Source: Cytophagales bacterium
GTDB taxonomy: Bacteria; Bacteroidota; Bacteroidia; Cytophagales; Cyclobacteriaceae
Assembly: GCA_029262955.1 (NCBI GenBank)
Contig: JAJCYL010000460.1
Span: 1 to 5,806 of the forward strand
DNA length: 5,806 nt
Direction of reading: 5' to 3'
The position numbers and the translations under genes were made by a program. Below, piece after piece: positions 1-5,806 of the stretch (position 1 is its first letter; every line of letters starts with the position of its first letter). The notes under the pieces are model-generated. The model did not search any database and had not been told where the DNA came from. It saw only the letters and a program-made list of their open reading frames with translations.

Positions 1-2678
1 AGAACCGCAAGCCCAAATGCGAGGAAAGCGGTATTACCAGTGGCTTTTTCCTGGTAAGCCAATTCCGTCCATTCATAGGTTGCCCCCTGAGGTAAAATAC
101 TTTCTGCAATTCTTTCCATAGCGGCCAGCGCTTCACCTGAACTGTACCCGGGAGCTACGTTTCCACTCAGCGCAATAGCCGGAAAGAGATTGTATCGGGG
201 AACCCGGGACGGACCAGAGATATTTTCCAACGTTCCCAGGGTACCTAAGGGTATCATGTTTCCATCCGTATTTCTAACCCTTATACGTGTGAGGTCATCG
301 GCAGTGAGCCGGTAATCTCCATCTGCCTGCGCTGTCACGCGGAAAGTTCTGCCCTGAAAGTTGAAATCATTAACGAAAGCAGAGCCCAGGTAAACTTCCA
401 GGGCAGTATTTACTTCGTTGATGGGTACCCCTAACTTCTGGGCCCTCGCTCTGTCCAAATTAAAGAATAGCTGGGGAGTGCTCGTATTGAAAAAAGTGAA
501 GACGTTGGTTAAGGCCGGATCCTGATTGGCTGCTCCCATCATTTGGTAAGTGGACTGCAGCAACTGATCCATCCCCAACCCTCCTCTATCCTGGATCATC
601 ATTTTGAAACCACCGGCATTGCCAATCCCTCTTACCGGTGGAGGTGGGATCACTACCACAAAAGCTTCCTCAAAGCTGCCTAATTTTCGTCGCAATTTGT
701 CAAGCAGTTCCTCATATTTAATGCCCTTTTTCCGCCTCACGGCAAAATCTTCCAATGGAGTGAATATGGCGGCGGCATTACTGGCATTAGTAAACGTTGC
801 TCCATCAAAACCTGTAAAAGCAATGGCATTCTCGACCCCCTCCACGCTCATAATCGTATCAATCGCCTTTTTTACAATTTCGTCAGTTCGAGAAAGGGAG
901 GATCCGGGTGGCAATTGCAGAGCCGTTATAAAATAACCTTGATCTTGCTGTGGAATGAAACCAGTTGGTACACTATTGAAAAGAAAAAAAGTGAGTATCA
1001 TCAGCCCCACGTATACCACGGATACATAAGTGCGAGCTTCTATGAATTTCTCCACAACCTTTCCATAAGCTTTTGAAAGCCAATCCATAAATCGATTAAA
1101 AACACCAAAAAAGGCTTTGACCGGATTTCTCCACCACTTTATTCTGACCTCTTCTTTGTGATCATTGTCTTCATGTTTTATCATTACCAATGCAGCAATG
1201 GCAGGACTTAAACTCAGTGACACGAAAACGGAGATCATGGTAGCTACTGCAATAGTCACTCCAAATTGCTGATAGAACTGACCGGATATCCCCTCCAGAA
1301 ACAGGGTCGGTAAAAACACAGCAACCAGTACCAGTCCCATAGCTATCAGGGCTCCACCTACTTCCTGCATGGTTTTCTTTGCAGACTCTTTTACCCCCAA
1401 CCCCTGAGCCAGGTTTCTCTCCATGTTTTCGACTACCACAATGGCATCGTCTACTACGATACCTATGGATAGCACCAATCCGAATAGCGACAGGTTGTTT
1501 AGCGAAAACCCCAAAGCTTGCATTACCGCAAAAGTTCCGATCAATGAAACCGGAATAGCCAGGATAGGAATGATCGCTGCCCGCCACGTTTGAAGAAAAA
1601 CCACGATTACCAGGATTACAAGAGCAACAGCTTCAAAAATGGTGATCACCACACTATCAATTGATTGTTGAATAAATTTGGTCGGATTGTAGGCGATCCT
1701 GTACTCAACCCCTTGGGGGAAAGCCTGAGAGACTTCTTTCATTATCGCGATGACGGCATCTGAGGTTTCTATAGCATTGGTACCGGGGCGCTGGAAAATA
1801 GGCAAGGCCACTGCAGGTGTACCCGTTAAGTAACCTTTAGTAGAATAGCTGGCGGCCCCTAATTCTACCCGCCCGATATCTTTTAACCTCACCAACTGCC
1901 CTTGTTCTCCGCTTCTTACGATGATGTTTTCGAAGTCCTCGATATTATCTAACCTTCCGGTGGTCTGGATACTTATTTCGAAAGCGTTTTGGTTGACTAA
2001 TGGTTGGGCATTCAATGTGCCTCCCGCCACCTGCACATTCTGAGAGCGCAAAGCAGTTAATATGTCACTAGGTGTCATATCCAGGTTGGCGATCAGATCA
2101 GGATTTAACCAGATCCGCATTGAATATTGGTCTCCTCCGAATATCCTCACATTACCAACTCCCTTGATTCTGGCAATTCGATCTATAATTTGATAATTGG
2201 CATAGTTGGCCAAATAAGTTTGATCATAGATATCACCCGGAGAGATTAGGTGAACCACCATCATCAGGTCTGGGGAATTTTTTTGTGTGGTGACCCCTAG
2301 GCGACGAACTGGTTCAGGTAGCCGCGGTTCGGCAATGGCCACCCGGTTTTGAACCAATACCTGAGCCTGGTCCAGATCTGTACCTTGCTTGAACGTAATG
2401 GTGAGACTTAAACGACCGTCGCTTGTAGCTTGTGAAAGCATGTACAGCATATTCTCCACTCCATTGATCTCCTGTTCCAACGGGGTTGCTAAAGTCTTGG
2501 AAACCGTTTCGGCATTAGCTCCGGGATATACTGCGGTCACCACCACAGTTGGAGGCGCCACCTCCGGATATTGAGTGATAGGGAGTTGAAAGTAGGCCAG
2601 ACCTCCAATGATTACCATCAAGATGGAAATTACAGATGCCAGTATCGGTCGATTGATAAAATTTTGGCTGAAATTCAT
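1..2678 (-). CDS. RND multidrug efflux pump, inner-membrane permease (MexF/OqxB type), C-terminus outside window
   Basis: This is a proton-driven inner-membrane pump of the HAE-1 RND family, expected to work as a trimer that passes drugs or other amphiphilic compounds to an adaptor and an outer-membrane channel. The visible 892 codons begin MNFSQNFINRP, with the first membrane helix at about residues 11-32 followed by LPITQYPEV, very close to MexF. The porter domain contains GVENMLYM near residue 73. Helices 2-6 lie at about 340-500, and helix 4 carries the proton-relay pair Asp410-Asp411 within IGIVVDDAIVVVEN. Helix 7 ends before GFIPQQDQGYF (573-583). The second porter half has a proline-rich loop at 678-681 followed by RGIGNAGGF. 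The reading frame runs off the window as helix 8 begins; family members are about 1,040-1,060 residues, so helices 8-12 and their relay lysine are missing only because of the window edge. The start codon overlaps the adaptor stop as ATGA, which implies translational coupling. Family assignment is firm; the substrate is unknown. Confidence 0.96.
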   Translation of the reverse strand, partial: MNFSQNFINRPILASVISILMVIIGGLAYFQLPITQYPEVAPPTVVVTAVYPGANAETVSKTLATPLEQEINGVENMLYMLSQATSDGRLSLTITFKQGTDLDQAQVLVQNRVAIAEPRLPEPVRRLGVTTQKNSPDLMMVVHLISPGDIYDQTYLANYANYQIIDRIARIKGVGNVRIFGGDQYSMRIWLNPDLIANLDMTPSDILTALRSQNVQVAGGTLNAQPLVNQNAFEISIQTTGRLDNIEDFENIIVRSGEQGQLVRLKDIGRVELGAASYSTKGYLTGTPAVALPIFQRPGTNAIETSDAVIAIMKEVSQAFPQGVEYRIAYNPTKFIQQSIDSVVITIFEAVALVILVIVVFLQTWRAAIIPILAIPVSLIGTFAVMQALGFSLNNLSLFGLVLSIGIVVDDAIVVVENMERNLAQGLGVKESAKKTMQEVGGALIAMGLVLVAVFLPTLFLEGISGQFYQQFGVTIAVATMISVFVSLSLSPAIAALVMIKHEDNDHKEEVRIKWWRNPVKAFFGVFNRFMDWLSKAYGKVVEKFIEARTYVSVVYVGLMILTFFLFNSVPTGFIPQQDQGYFITALQLPPGSSLSRTDEIVKKAIDTIMSVEGVENAIAFTGFDGATFTNASNAAAIFTPLEDFAVRRKKGIKYEELLDKLRRKLGSFEEAFVVVIPPPPVRGIGNAGGFKMMIQDRGGLGMDQLLQSTYQMMGAANQDPALTNVFTFFNTSTPQLFFNLDRARAQKLGVPINEVNTALEVYLGSAFVNDFNFQGRTFRVTAQADGDYRLTADDLTRIRVRNTDGNMIPLGTLGTLENISGPSRVPRYNLFPAIALSGNVAPGYSSGEALAAMERIAESILPQGATYEWTELAYQEKATGNTAFLAFGLAV

Positions 2679-3838
2679 AGGAGAGTGGTACTATCGAGTT
2701 CGAACTGAATTTCTCTTAGCTCTGGAGTCACTGTCATTCCCGGTCTTATCTTCAACAAATTCCCCACAACCACCTGATCTTCGGTTGAAAGTCCTTCACT
2801 TATAATCCGGAATTTGTTGTTGTAAAGTTCACCCACAGTGATAGGTCTGGCCTGAACTTTATTACCCTCAATCACCACATAAGCAATCTTTTGCGATTGG
2901 CTGGCCATTACTGCCACATCGGGAATCATGATGACTTCCACTTCACCATCACCTAATAAACGCAATCGTCCGAACATTCCGGATTCCAATTCCGTATCGG
3001 GATTTTCAAAAACCGCCCGGCCAATTATGGTTCCGGTATTCCGGTCAATCTCATTGTCAACGAAATTCATTACTCCTCTTCGGTTAAAGCTTTTTTCATC
3101 AAGCAGTCTCACCATTACCGGGTTTTTCTCTGTTCTTGAGGATTGGCGTTTACCTGCCCTGTCTAACCTGTTGTATTTGAGAAAGTCGGCCTCACTGCCC
3201 TCAAAATAGAAGAACATAGGATCTAGTTTGACAATAGTTGTGAGCAGATCTGAATTGGCACTGCCTCCGGTAATGTAATTGCCGGCATTGACAAAATCTT
3301 CACTCACTCGTCCACTAATAGGTGCGGTGATATTTGAATAGCTGAGTTGCAGTTTAGCCAAATTCAAACTAGCTCTGGTTGCTGCCACCTGGGCATCAGC
3401 AGCCAGTGATACTTGCTTACGCTGTTCAACTTCTTCTTGAGAAACCGCCCTGGTGTCTTTTATTGAGGCTACCCGTTGGTAGTCACTTTGCGCTCTCAAT
3501 TGCTGGGCTTGCTTTTCTAAAAGGTCGGCTTCAGCTTGCTGGACAGCGATTTGTAGGGGGCGAGGATCAATAATAAACAGCGTCTCACCCTTACGGACAT
3601 TCTGACCATCCTGAAATGAGACCCTATCAATGTATCCGCTAATTCGTGACCTTATTTCTACCCGTTCAGAAGCCTGAAAACGCCCAATGTATTCATCCCA
3701 ATCAATGATTACTTCTTTTATCGGGTTGGCCACGGGAGCACTTATTGGAGGCAGACTCTCCTTACTTTCATTCTTGCTACAACTTATGAGTAGCAATACG
3801 TAGGACATGAGAAATAATCTTTGTTGAAGTCTGTTCAT
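2675..3838 (-). CDS. RND efflux periplasmic adaptor lipoprotein (MexE/OqxA type membrane fusion protein)
   Basis: This 387-residue adaptor should bridge the pump encoded just downstream to an outer-membrane channel. Residues 1-20 form a lipoprotein signal with lipobox LISC, so Cys20 should be lipidated, and the Ser at +2 fits the usual non-acidic rule. The WDEYIGRF motif (47-54) followed by VEIRSRISGYIDRV is characteristic of the MexE/OqxA branch. The first lipoyl half (about 60-95) ends in KGETLFIIDPRPL. A helical hairpin rich in Ala, Gln and Glu spans about 96-165, and the second lipoyl half contains ITAPISGRVSEDFV. The beta-barrel contains RNTGTIIGRAVFENP and a membrane-proximal domain closes the protein. 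The length is normal for the family. The start is set by the signal peptide; the frame upstream reaches a stop at 3890-3892 with no other start. No Shine-Dalgarno sequence is visible. An outer-membrane factor gene may follow the pump outside the window. Confidence 0.96.
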   Translation of the reverse strand: MNRLQQRLFLMSYVLLLISCSKNESKESLPPISAPVANPIKEVIIDWDEYIGRFQASERVEIRSRISGYIDRVSFQDGQNVRKGETLFIIDPRPLQIAVQQAEADLLEKQAQQLRAQSDYQRVASIKDTRAVSQEEVEQRKQVSLAADAQVAATRASLNLAKLQLSYSNITAPISGRVSEDFVNAGNYITGGSANSDLLTTIVKLDPMFFYFEGSEADFLKYNRLDRAGKRQSSRTEKNPVMVRLLDEKSFNRRGVMNFVDNEIDRNTGTIIGRAVFENPDTELESGMFGRLRLLGDGEVEVIMIPDVAVMASQSQKIAYVVIEGNKVQARPITVGELYNNKFRIISEGLSTEDQVVVGNLLKIRPGMTVTPELREIQFELDSTTLL

Positions 3839-3839
3839 G

Positions 3840-3851
3840 ACAATGCATTGT
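3840..3851. repeat. 12-bp perfect palindrome beside the adaptor start codon
   Basis: ACAATGCATTGT is a perfect palindrome lying one base upstream of the adaptor ATG on the minus strand. It sits between the candidate TATAAT element and the start codon, where a bound protein could block transcription or where it could affect ribosome access. It may equally be chance. No second copy was noticed in the window. Confidence 0.4.
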
Positions 3852-3863
3852 GTCTTAGCTGAG

Positions 3864-3892
3864 ATTATACTCTTTGCAGAATAATTTGTTCA
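3864..3892 (-). promoter_or_regulatory. Candidate promoter for the adaptor-pump operon
   Basis: On the minus strand TGAACA (3892-3887) is followed after 17 bases by a perfect TATAAT (3869-3864), giving a short leader of about 20 bases. This fits the general sigma-70 pattern, whereas Bacteroidota more often use TTG and TAnnTTTG. A competing candidate of that type is TTG (3966-3964), 21 bases, then TATTTTG (3942-3936), which lacks one base of the consensus. The sequence alone does not decide between them, and in AT-rich DNA either could be chance. Confidence 0.25.
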
Positions 3893-3950
3893 CAAAAGTG
3901 TACCTCTTTGCTATAAAATTATTGCTGGTTTTGGACAAAATAGGCGGTAG

Positions 3951-3968
3951 ACTTGTTTTTTTTCAAGT
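3951..3968. repeat. Inverted repeat ACTTG-T8-CAAGT
   Basis: Two perfect 5-bp arms flank a run of eight T bases in the gap between the pump operon and the broken regulator. It directly abuts the next dyad at 3969-3990, and allowing one bulged base extends the arms outward to TAG and CTA. It could be part of an operator region; the T run faces the plus strand without a GC-rich stem, so I do not call it a terminator. Confidence 0.3.
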
Positions 3969-3990
3969 ACTATGATATTTCTGACATAGT
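3969..3990. promoter_or_regulatory. Candidate operator, ACTATG-N10-CATAGT
   Basis: Perfect 6-bp inverted arms are separated by 10 bases, placing the half-site centres 16 bp apart, suitable for a dimeric winged-helix regulator. The right arm also lies within TGACATAGTCA, a smaller palindrome. It lies 33 bases upstream of the first ATG of the broken HxlR-type regulator and about 130 bases upstream of the adaptor start, where an autoregulator of a divergent pair would bind. HxlR-family proteins such as YodB are known to bind dyads of the TACT/AGTA kind, and this dyad is preceded by a T, giving TACT on the left side. A functional role is inferred. Confidence 0.35.
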
Positions 3991-4023
3991 CAATATTTGT
4001 AATATGTTAATAATCAGTCAGTT

Positions 4024-4205
4024 ATGAATTGCGTCGCAAAATCACGCTCAAATGGTTGGCAACAAATGGACGTTATTCTGAATCATATCCGAAATGGTAT
4101 TAATCAATTTGGAGAGCTTAATGGAGTATTACGCCAATTACCCAATCGACGCTCACCAAACAACTGAGAGAGGAAAAGCTTTTTGTCTGGTTTTCAATGT
4201 ACTGA
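4024..4205 (+). pseudogene. Degraded HxlR-family winged-helix transcriptional regulator
   Basis: HxlR (DUF24) proteins are small dimeric winged-helix DNA-binding regulators of about 100-120 residues, often controlling stress or detoxification genes. Here family motifs occur in the correct order but in three frames. A start with Met-Asn-Cys is at 4024; MVGNKWT lies at 4052-4072 in a second frame; HIRNGINQFGELNGVL returns to the first frame at 4084-4131; and LTKQLREEKLFVW lies at 4152-4190 in the third. In family members these correspond to the GGKW helix, the RFGEL recognition region and the MLTQQLREL helix. The first frame change sits near 4076-4077; the second, after LRQLPN at 4146, fits loss of about 10 bases. 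The third frame then stops at TGA 4203-4205, where the wing and C-terminal helix should continue. No frame encodes a complete protein. It is divergent from the efflux operon and was probably its local regulator. Several lesions in 180 bases, next to intact genes, argue against sequencing error. Confidence 0.72.
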
Positions 4206-4361
4206 GAGGGTAAACCCTGGGATTTTATAAAAAGAATCCGCTGGAATAGGATTATGACCTGGATAGATTAATTACCAAAATCCTGACAATAATATTCCGA
4301 TGCTTGAATTTCTTGCTCATGAAGAAATTGAAAGATATATTTATTCGAGTATTGGCTATAC
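4206..4361. other. Intergenic stretch without an identifiable gene
   Basis: All forward frames are short here. The longest open piece, about 27 codons ending at TGA 4363-4365, contains PMLEFLAHEEIERYIY, which looks protein-like but which I cannot assign to a family. It may be decayed coding sequence from the tail of the broken regulator or from another lost gene, or simple AT-rich spacer. Reverse-strand frames also showed nothing recognisable. The wing and C-terminal part expected for an HxlR protein are not convincingly present, so the remnant may also be truncated. Confidence 0.5.
4313..4343 (+). promoter_or_regulatory. Candidate Bacteroidota-type promoter for the SH3-domain gene
   Basis: TTG (4313-4315) is followed after 20 bases by TATATTTA (4336-4343), one mismatch from the Bacteroidota -7 consensus TAnnTTTG, with a spacer in the accepted range. 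It would give a leader of about 40 bases before the ATG at 4392. The region is AT-rich, so a chance match is quite possible. Confidence 0.3.
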
Positions 4362-4391
4362 GTGAGCTATATATTATCTTCAACTCGAATT

Positions 4392-4934
4392 ATGAATAAT
4401 CAGTTTGTGAGAAATACATTTTTATTAGTCTTCAGCCTATTTATAGGGTCTTCAGCCATGGCCCAGTACAACCCTTTGTGGATTCGTCATTGTAGGGCGA
4501 TCCCAAAAGCTAAGGCGGATTATACTGAATTAGTCCCCATTATTGTGGATAAAATTGCCAAAAGTTCTGATGCTGAACTCAAGTTCCTATTGGGCATCTG
4601 TCAATTTGGTGCCGGGTCTGTTAATGAAGCGATTGACTCTTTTGATGAGGTGATGAATGACCCCAGTGCTAAGGCAGATGTGAGTAATGATGCTGAAAAT
4701 TTTAAAAAATACCTTAGAAACGGAGGTTTTACAAATCAAATTGAAGTCGCTATAGATTACACGAACATCCGAAAAGGGCCGGATGAAAACGCCCCATTAA
4801 AAGGGAGGATTTACAATGGCGACGGCTTTACAATCTTGAAGGAAGAAGGTAATTGGGCCTATGTAATTAACATTCAGAATCAAGGTTGGGTATTAACAAC
4901 CAAGAATACTACAGAGATAATGAAAAAGATCTGA
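4392..4934 (+). CDS. Secreted protein with TPR-like helices and C-terminal bacterial SH3 domain
   Basis: This 180-residue protein should be exported. Residues 1-24 form a signal peptide (basic N-region, hydrophobic FLLVFSLFIG, cleavage after AMA before Gln25). Residues 61-90 resemble one tetratricopeptide unit (LKFLLGICQFGAG, then EAIDSFDEVM), a fold used for protein contacts. Residues 119-168 match the SH3b pattern: NIRKGPDENA, then a GDGFTILKEEGNW turn, then QGWV. Such domains commonly bind cell-wall peptides or other periplasmic partners; no catalytic domain is present. Cys34 and Cys70 could pair in an oxidising compartment. An upstream GTG at 4362 would add ten residues (MSYILSSTRI) before the signal, so I prefer the ATG at 4392; neither start has a clear Shine-Dalgarno sequence. 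The gene stands alone on this strand and converges on the 75-residue gene, 9 bases away. Bacteroidota have many small TPR-SH3 proteins of unknown role, and I infer no specific function. Confidence 0.88.
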   Translation: MNNQFVRNTFLLVFSLFIGSSAMAQYNPLWIRHCRAIPKAKADYTELVPIIVDKIAKSSDAELKFLLGICQFGAGSVNEAIDSFDEVMNDPSAKADVSNDAENFKKYLRNGGFTNQIEVAIDYTNIRKGPDENAPLKGRIYNGDGFTILKEEGNWAYVINIQNQGWVLTTKNTTEIMKKI

Positions 4935-4948
4935 TTGTCTTTTTCATT
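4919..4948. terminator. Possible bidirectional terminator hairpin between convergent genes
   Basis: A perfect 11-bp inverted repeat, AATGAAAAAGA (4919-4929) and TCTTTTTCATT (4938-4948), has an 8-base loop. The plus-strand gene's TGA (4932-4934) lies in the loop and the minus-strand gene's TGA (4944-4946) lies in an arm. It is symmetrical, so either transcript could form it, and each ends in a U-rich arm. The stem is AT-rich and lacks the GC core of a classical intrinsic terminator, so it may work weakly or mainly protect transcript ends. Confidence 0.5.
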
Positions 4949-5171
4949 CCAACCTGTGTGGTCTAAGTGCCTTTTCTACGCTCTCCTTATCTTTAGCTAA
5001 AACTTCAAAGTAGGCGGTGTAATACATGTCTGTTACAGGTTCTATTCCAGAATGGAAATCCTTTAATTCATGAGTTGCGGCAAATTGATCAAGGTGAACT
5101 CTGTAATGTTCTGCAATTTGCTTCGCATCTGGCCCTCTGAAGTCCCAAATCAATCTTATCTTTTCACTCAT
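4944..5171 (-). CDS. Small conserved-looking protein of unknown function, 75 residues
   Basis: I do not recognise a named family with certainty. The protein has no signal peptide or membrane segment, so it should be cytoplasmic. Its predicted pattern is strand (IRLIWDF, 5-11), helix (about 14-33), strand (about 36-45), strand (YYTAYFEVLA, 50-59) and helix (61-69), like a compact ferredoxin-like or dimeric alpha-beta-barrel unit. It has an RGPDA turn after the first strand and several histidines (22, 26, 34, 40, 72) that could matter for binding or catalysis. It starts 7 bases after the stop of the cyclodeaminase-family gene, on the same strand, so the two are almost certainly one transcript and may act on the same metabolite. 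A weak AGGA lies 10 bases before the ATG. Coding status is supported by the tight spacing, sensible composition and near-abutting convergent neighbour. YciI-like or other small alpha-beta-barrel proteins are possible alternatives. Confidence 0.8.
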   Translation of the reverse strand: MSEKIRLIWDFRGPDAKQIAEHYRVHLDQFAATHELKDFHSGIEPVTDMYYTAYFEVLAKDKESVEKALRPHRLE

Positions 5172-5178
5172 AGTATCA

Positions 5179-5806
5179 TTATCCTAGTACCACTTTAACA
5201 GCAGCCGCATCCTGTATGGCATTTCCAACTGATTTAAATACTGTTACCCGTTGGGCATTCCATTGATATGCTAACTCTCCCAAAAGAACACGCCCTATTT
5301 CCTTAGAGAAATGCTCCTGATTGATTTGGCCTTTACTCATAGGTACCAATAAATCACCCGCCTCACCGAGTGCTCCTTCAAGCTGATCAATATAAATGTC
5401 AGCTTCCACAATAGTTTCTGATGGAATTTCCTGGTAATCGGGCTTGTAAACACCAACGGCATTGATATGAACACCGCTCTTTAGATCATTATGAGAGAAA
5501 AGAGGGTCTTTGGAAGTAGTAGTCGTACATATCACGTCAACATCTTTCAGGAATTGCCTGTCTTCTACAGGCACCAGCTCCGTCTCAAAATTTTCAGCAT
5601 ACTTACGGCAAAAGTCTTCACTTTTATTCAGAGTCCTTCCCCACACATAAATCGTATCCAATTTTCTAACATTCAATAAGGCTTCAATATGTGGTTTTGC
5701 CAATGCTCCCGTCCCAAAAACCCCACCAATTTTGGCATCGGGATTGGCATATAAATCAGTTGCCAAGCCTGAGGCTGCCGCAGTACGAATCGCAGTGACC
5801 TCGCTT
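5179..5806 (-). CDS. Ornithine cyclodeaminase/mu-crystallin family protein, N-terminus outside window
   Basis: This is the C-terminal 208 residues of an NAD(P)-dependent enzyme of the OCD/mu-crystallin family, usually 310-330 residues. Members include ornithine cyclodeaminase, alanine dehydrogenase, ketimine or pyrroline-2-carboxylate reductases and enzymes of siderophore precursor synthesis, so the substrate cannot be named from the fragment. The visible part opens with EVTAIRTAAASGLA, the family motif whose Arg helps hold the substrate carboxylate in characterised members. A Rossmann fold follows with GVFGTGALAKPHIEAL, whose GTGALA segment is the dinucleotide-binding turn. Next come VWGRT after the second strand, VDVICTTTTSKDPLF, HINAVGVYKPDYQEI, YIDQLEGALGEAGDL, and the closing motif VFKSVGNAIQDAAAVK. 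The protein ends soon after that motif, earlier than many relatives, which carry a further short helix. The reading frame is open to the window edge, so the TTG at 5766 is internal and not the start. It lies upstream of, and probably in an operon with, the 75-residue gene. Confidence 0.93.
   Translation of the reverse strand, partial: SEVTAIRTAAASGLATDLYANPDAKIGGVFGTGALAKPHIEALLNVRKLDTIYVWGRTLNKSEDFCRKYAENFETELVPVEDRQFLKDVDVICTTTTSKDPLFSHNDLKSGVHINAVGVYKPDYQEIPSETIVEADIYIDQLEGALGEAGDLLVPMSKGQINQEHFSKEIGRVLLGELAYQWNAQRVTVFKSVGNAIQDAAAVKVVLG

Noticed and set aside
604..936. Plus-strand open frame of 110 codons
   Set aside because: It lies antisense inside the RND pump coding region, has low-complexity Ser/Pro composition and no recognisable domain; the minus-strand frame there is clearly the real gene.
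1171..1587. Minus-strand open frame of 138 codons
   Set aside because: It is a shifted frame within the pump gene covering its helices 3-6; the correct frame contains the VDD proton-relay motif, so this one is a shadow.
2389..3573. Several plus-strand open frames of 61-93 codons
   Set aside because: All are antisense to the pump or adaptor genes, with no domain or signal and no supporting context.
3951..3968. T8 run with flanking arms as an intrinsic terminator
   Set aside because: The T run is the loop and not a tail after a stem, the arms are only 5 bp, and no gene ends nearby.
4362..4391. GTG start giving a 190-residue SH3-domain protein
   Set aside because: It would place ten extra residues before a well-formed signal peptide that begins at the ATG at 4392.
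5491..5679. Plus-strand open frame of 62 codons
   Set aside because: It is antisense to the cyclodeaminase-family gene, whose frame carries the Rossmann motif.
5764..5766. TTG as start of the cyclodeaminase-family gene
   Set aside because: The frame continues upstream to the window edge with the conserved EVTAIRTAAAS motif, so the true start is outside the window.
1..5806. CRISPR array, tRNA or insertion-sequence ends
   Set aside because: No regularly spaced repeats, cloverleaf-like segments, transposase motifs or terminal inverted repeats were seen.

Overview
The window looks like chromosomal DNA from a member of the Bacteroidota, possibly a Cytophagales-type marine or soil bacterium. The reasons are moderate, AT-leaning base composition, start codons without Shine-Dalgarno sequences, a lipoprotein-type efflux adaptor, and small secreted SH3-domain proteins. 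This is inference from style; the window contains no marker gene.

Layout. Positions 1-3838 (minus strand) carry two genes of a tripartite RND drug-efflux operon of MexEF/OqxAB type: a periplasmic adaptor lipoprotein (2675-3838) and the inner-membrane pump (1-2678). The two share an ATGA stop/start overlap, and the pump is cut by the window edge just as its eighth membrane helix begins. Positions 3839-4361 contain no intact gene. This stretch holds the pump's upstream region with several inverted repeats, then the broken remains of a divergently oriented HxlR-family (winged-helix) transcriptional regulator (about 4024-4205), then about 150 bases that I could not assign.

Positions 4392-4934 (plus strand) encode a small secreted protein with a TPR-like helical segment and a C-terminal bacterial SH3 domain. 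It converges on a minus-strand pair: a 75-residue protein of unknown function (4944-5171) and, 7 bases upstream of it, an ornithine cyclodeaminase/mu-crystallin family enzyme (5179-5806, N-terminus outside the window). An 11-bp perfect inverted repeat covers the junction of the two convergent genes and overlaps both stop codons.

How the genes relate. The adaptor and pump act together in one efflux complex. The dead regulator beside them is a plausible former local controller of the pump, so the pump may now be released from local control or run by another regulator. The cyclodeaminase and the 75-residue protein are probably co-transcribed. I see no CRISPR array, tRNA, rRNA or mobile element. 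Apart from the broken regulator and its neighbouring dyads, this is ordinary accessory chromosome, and I found no clear sign of a new multi-gene system.
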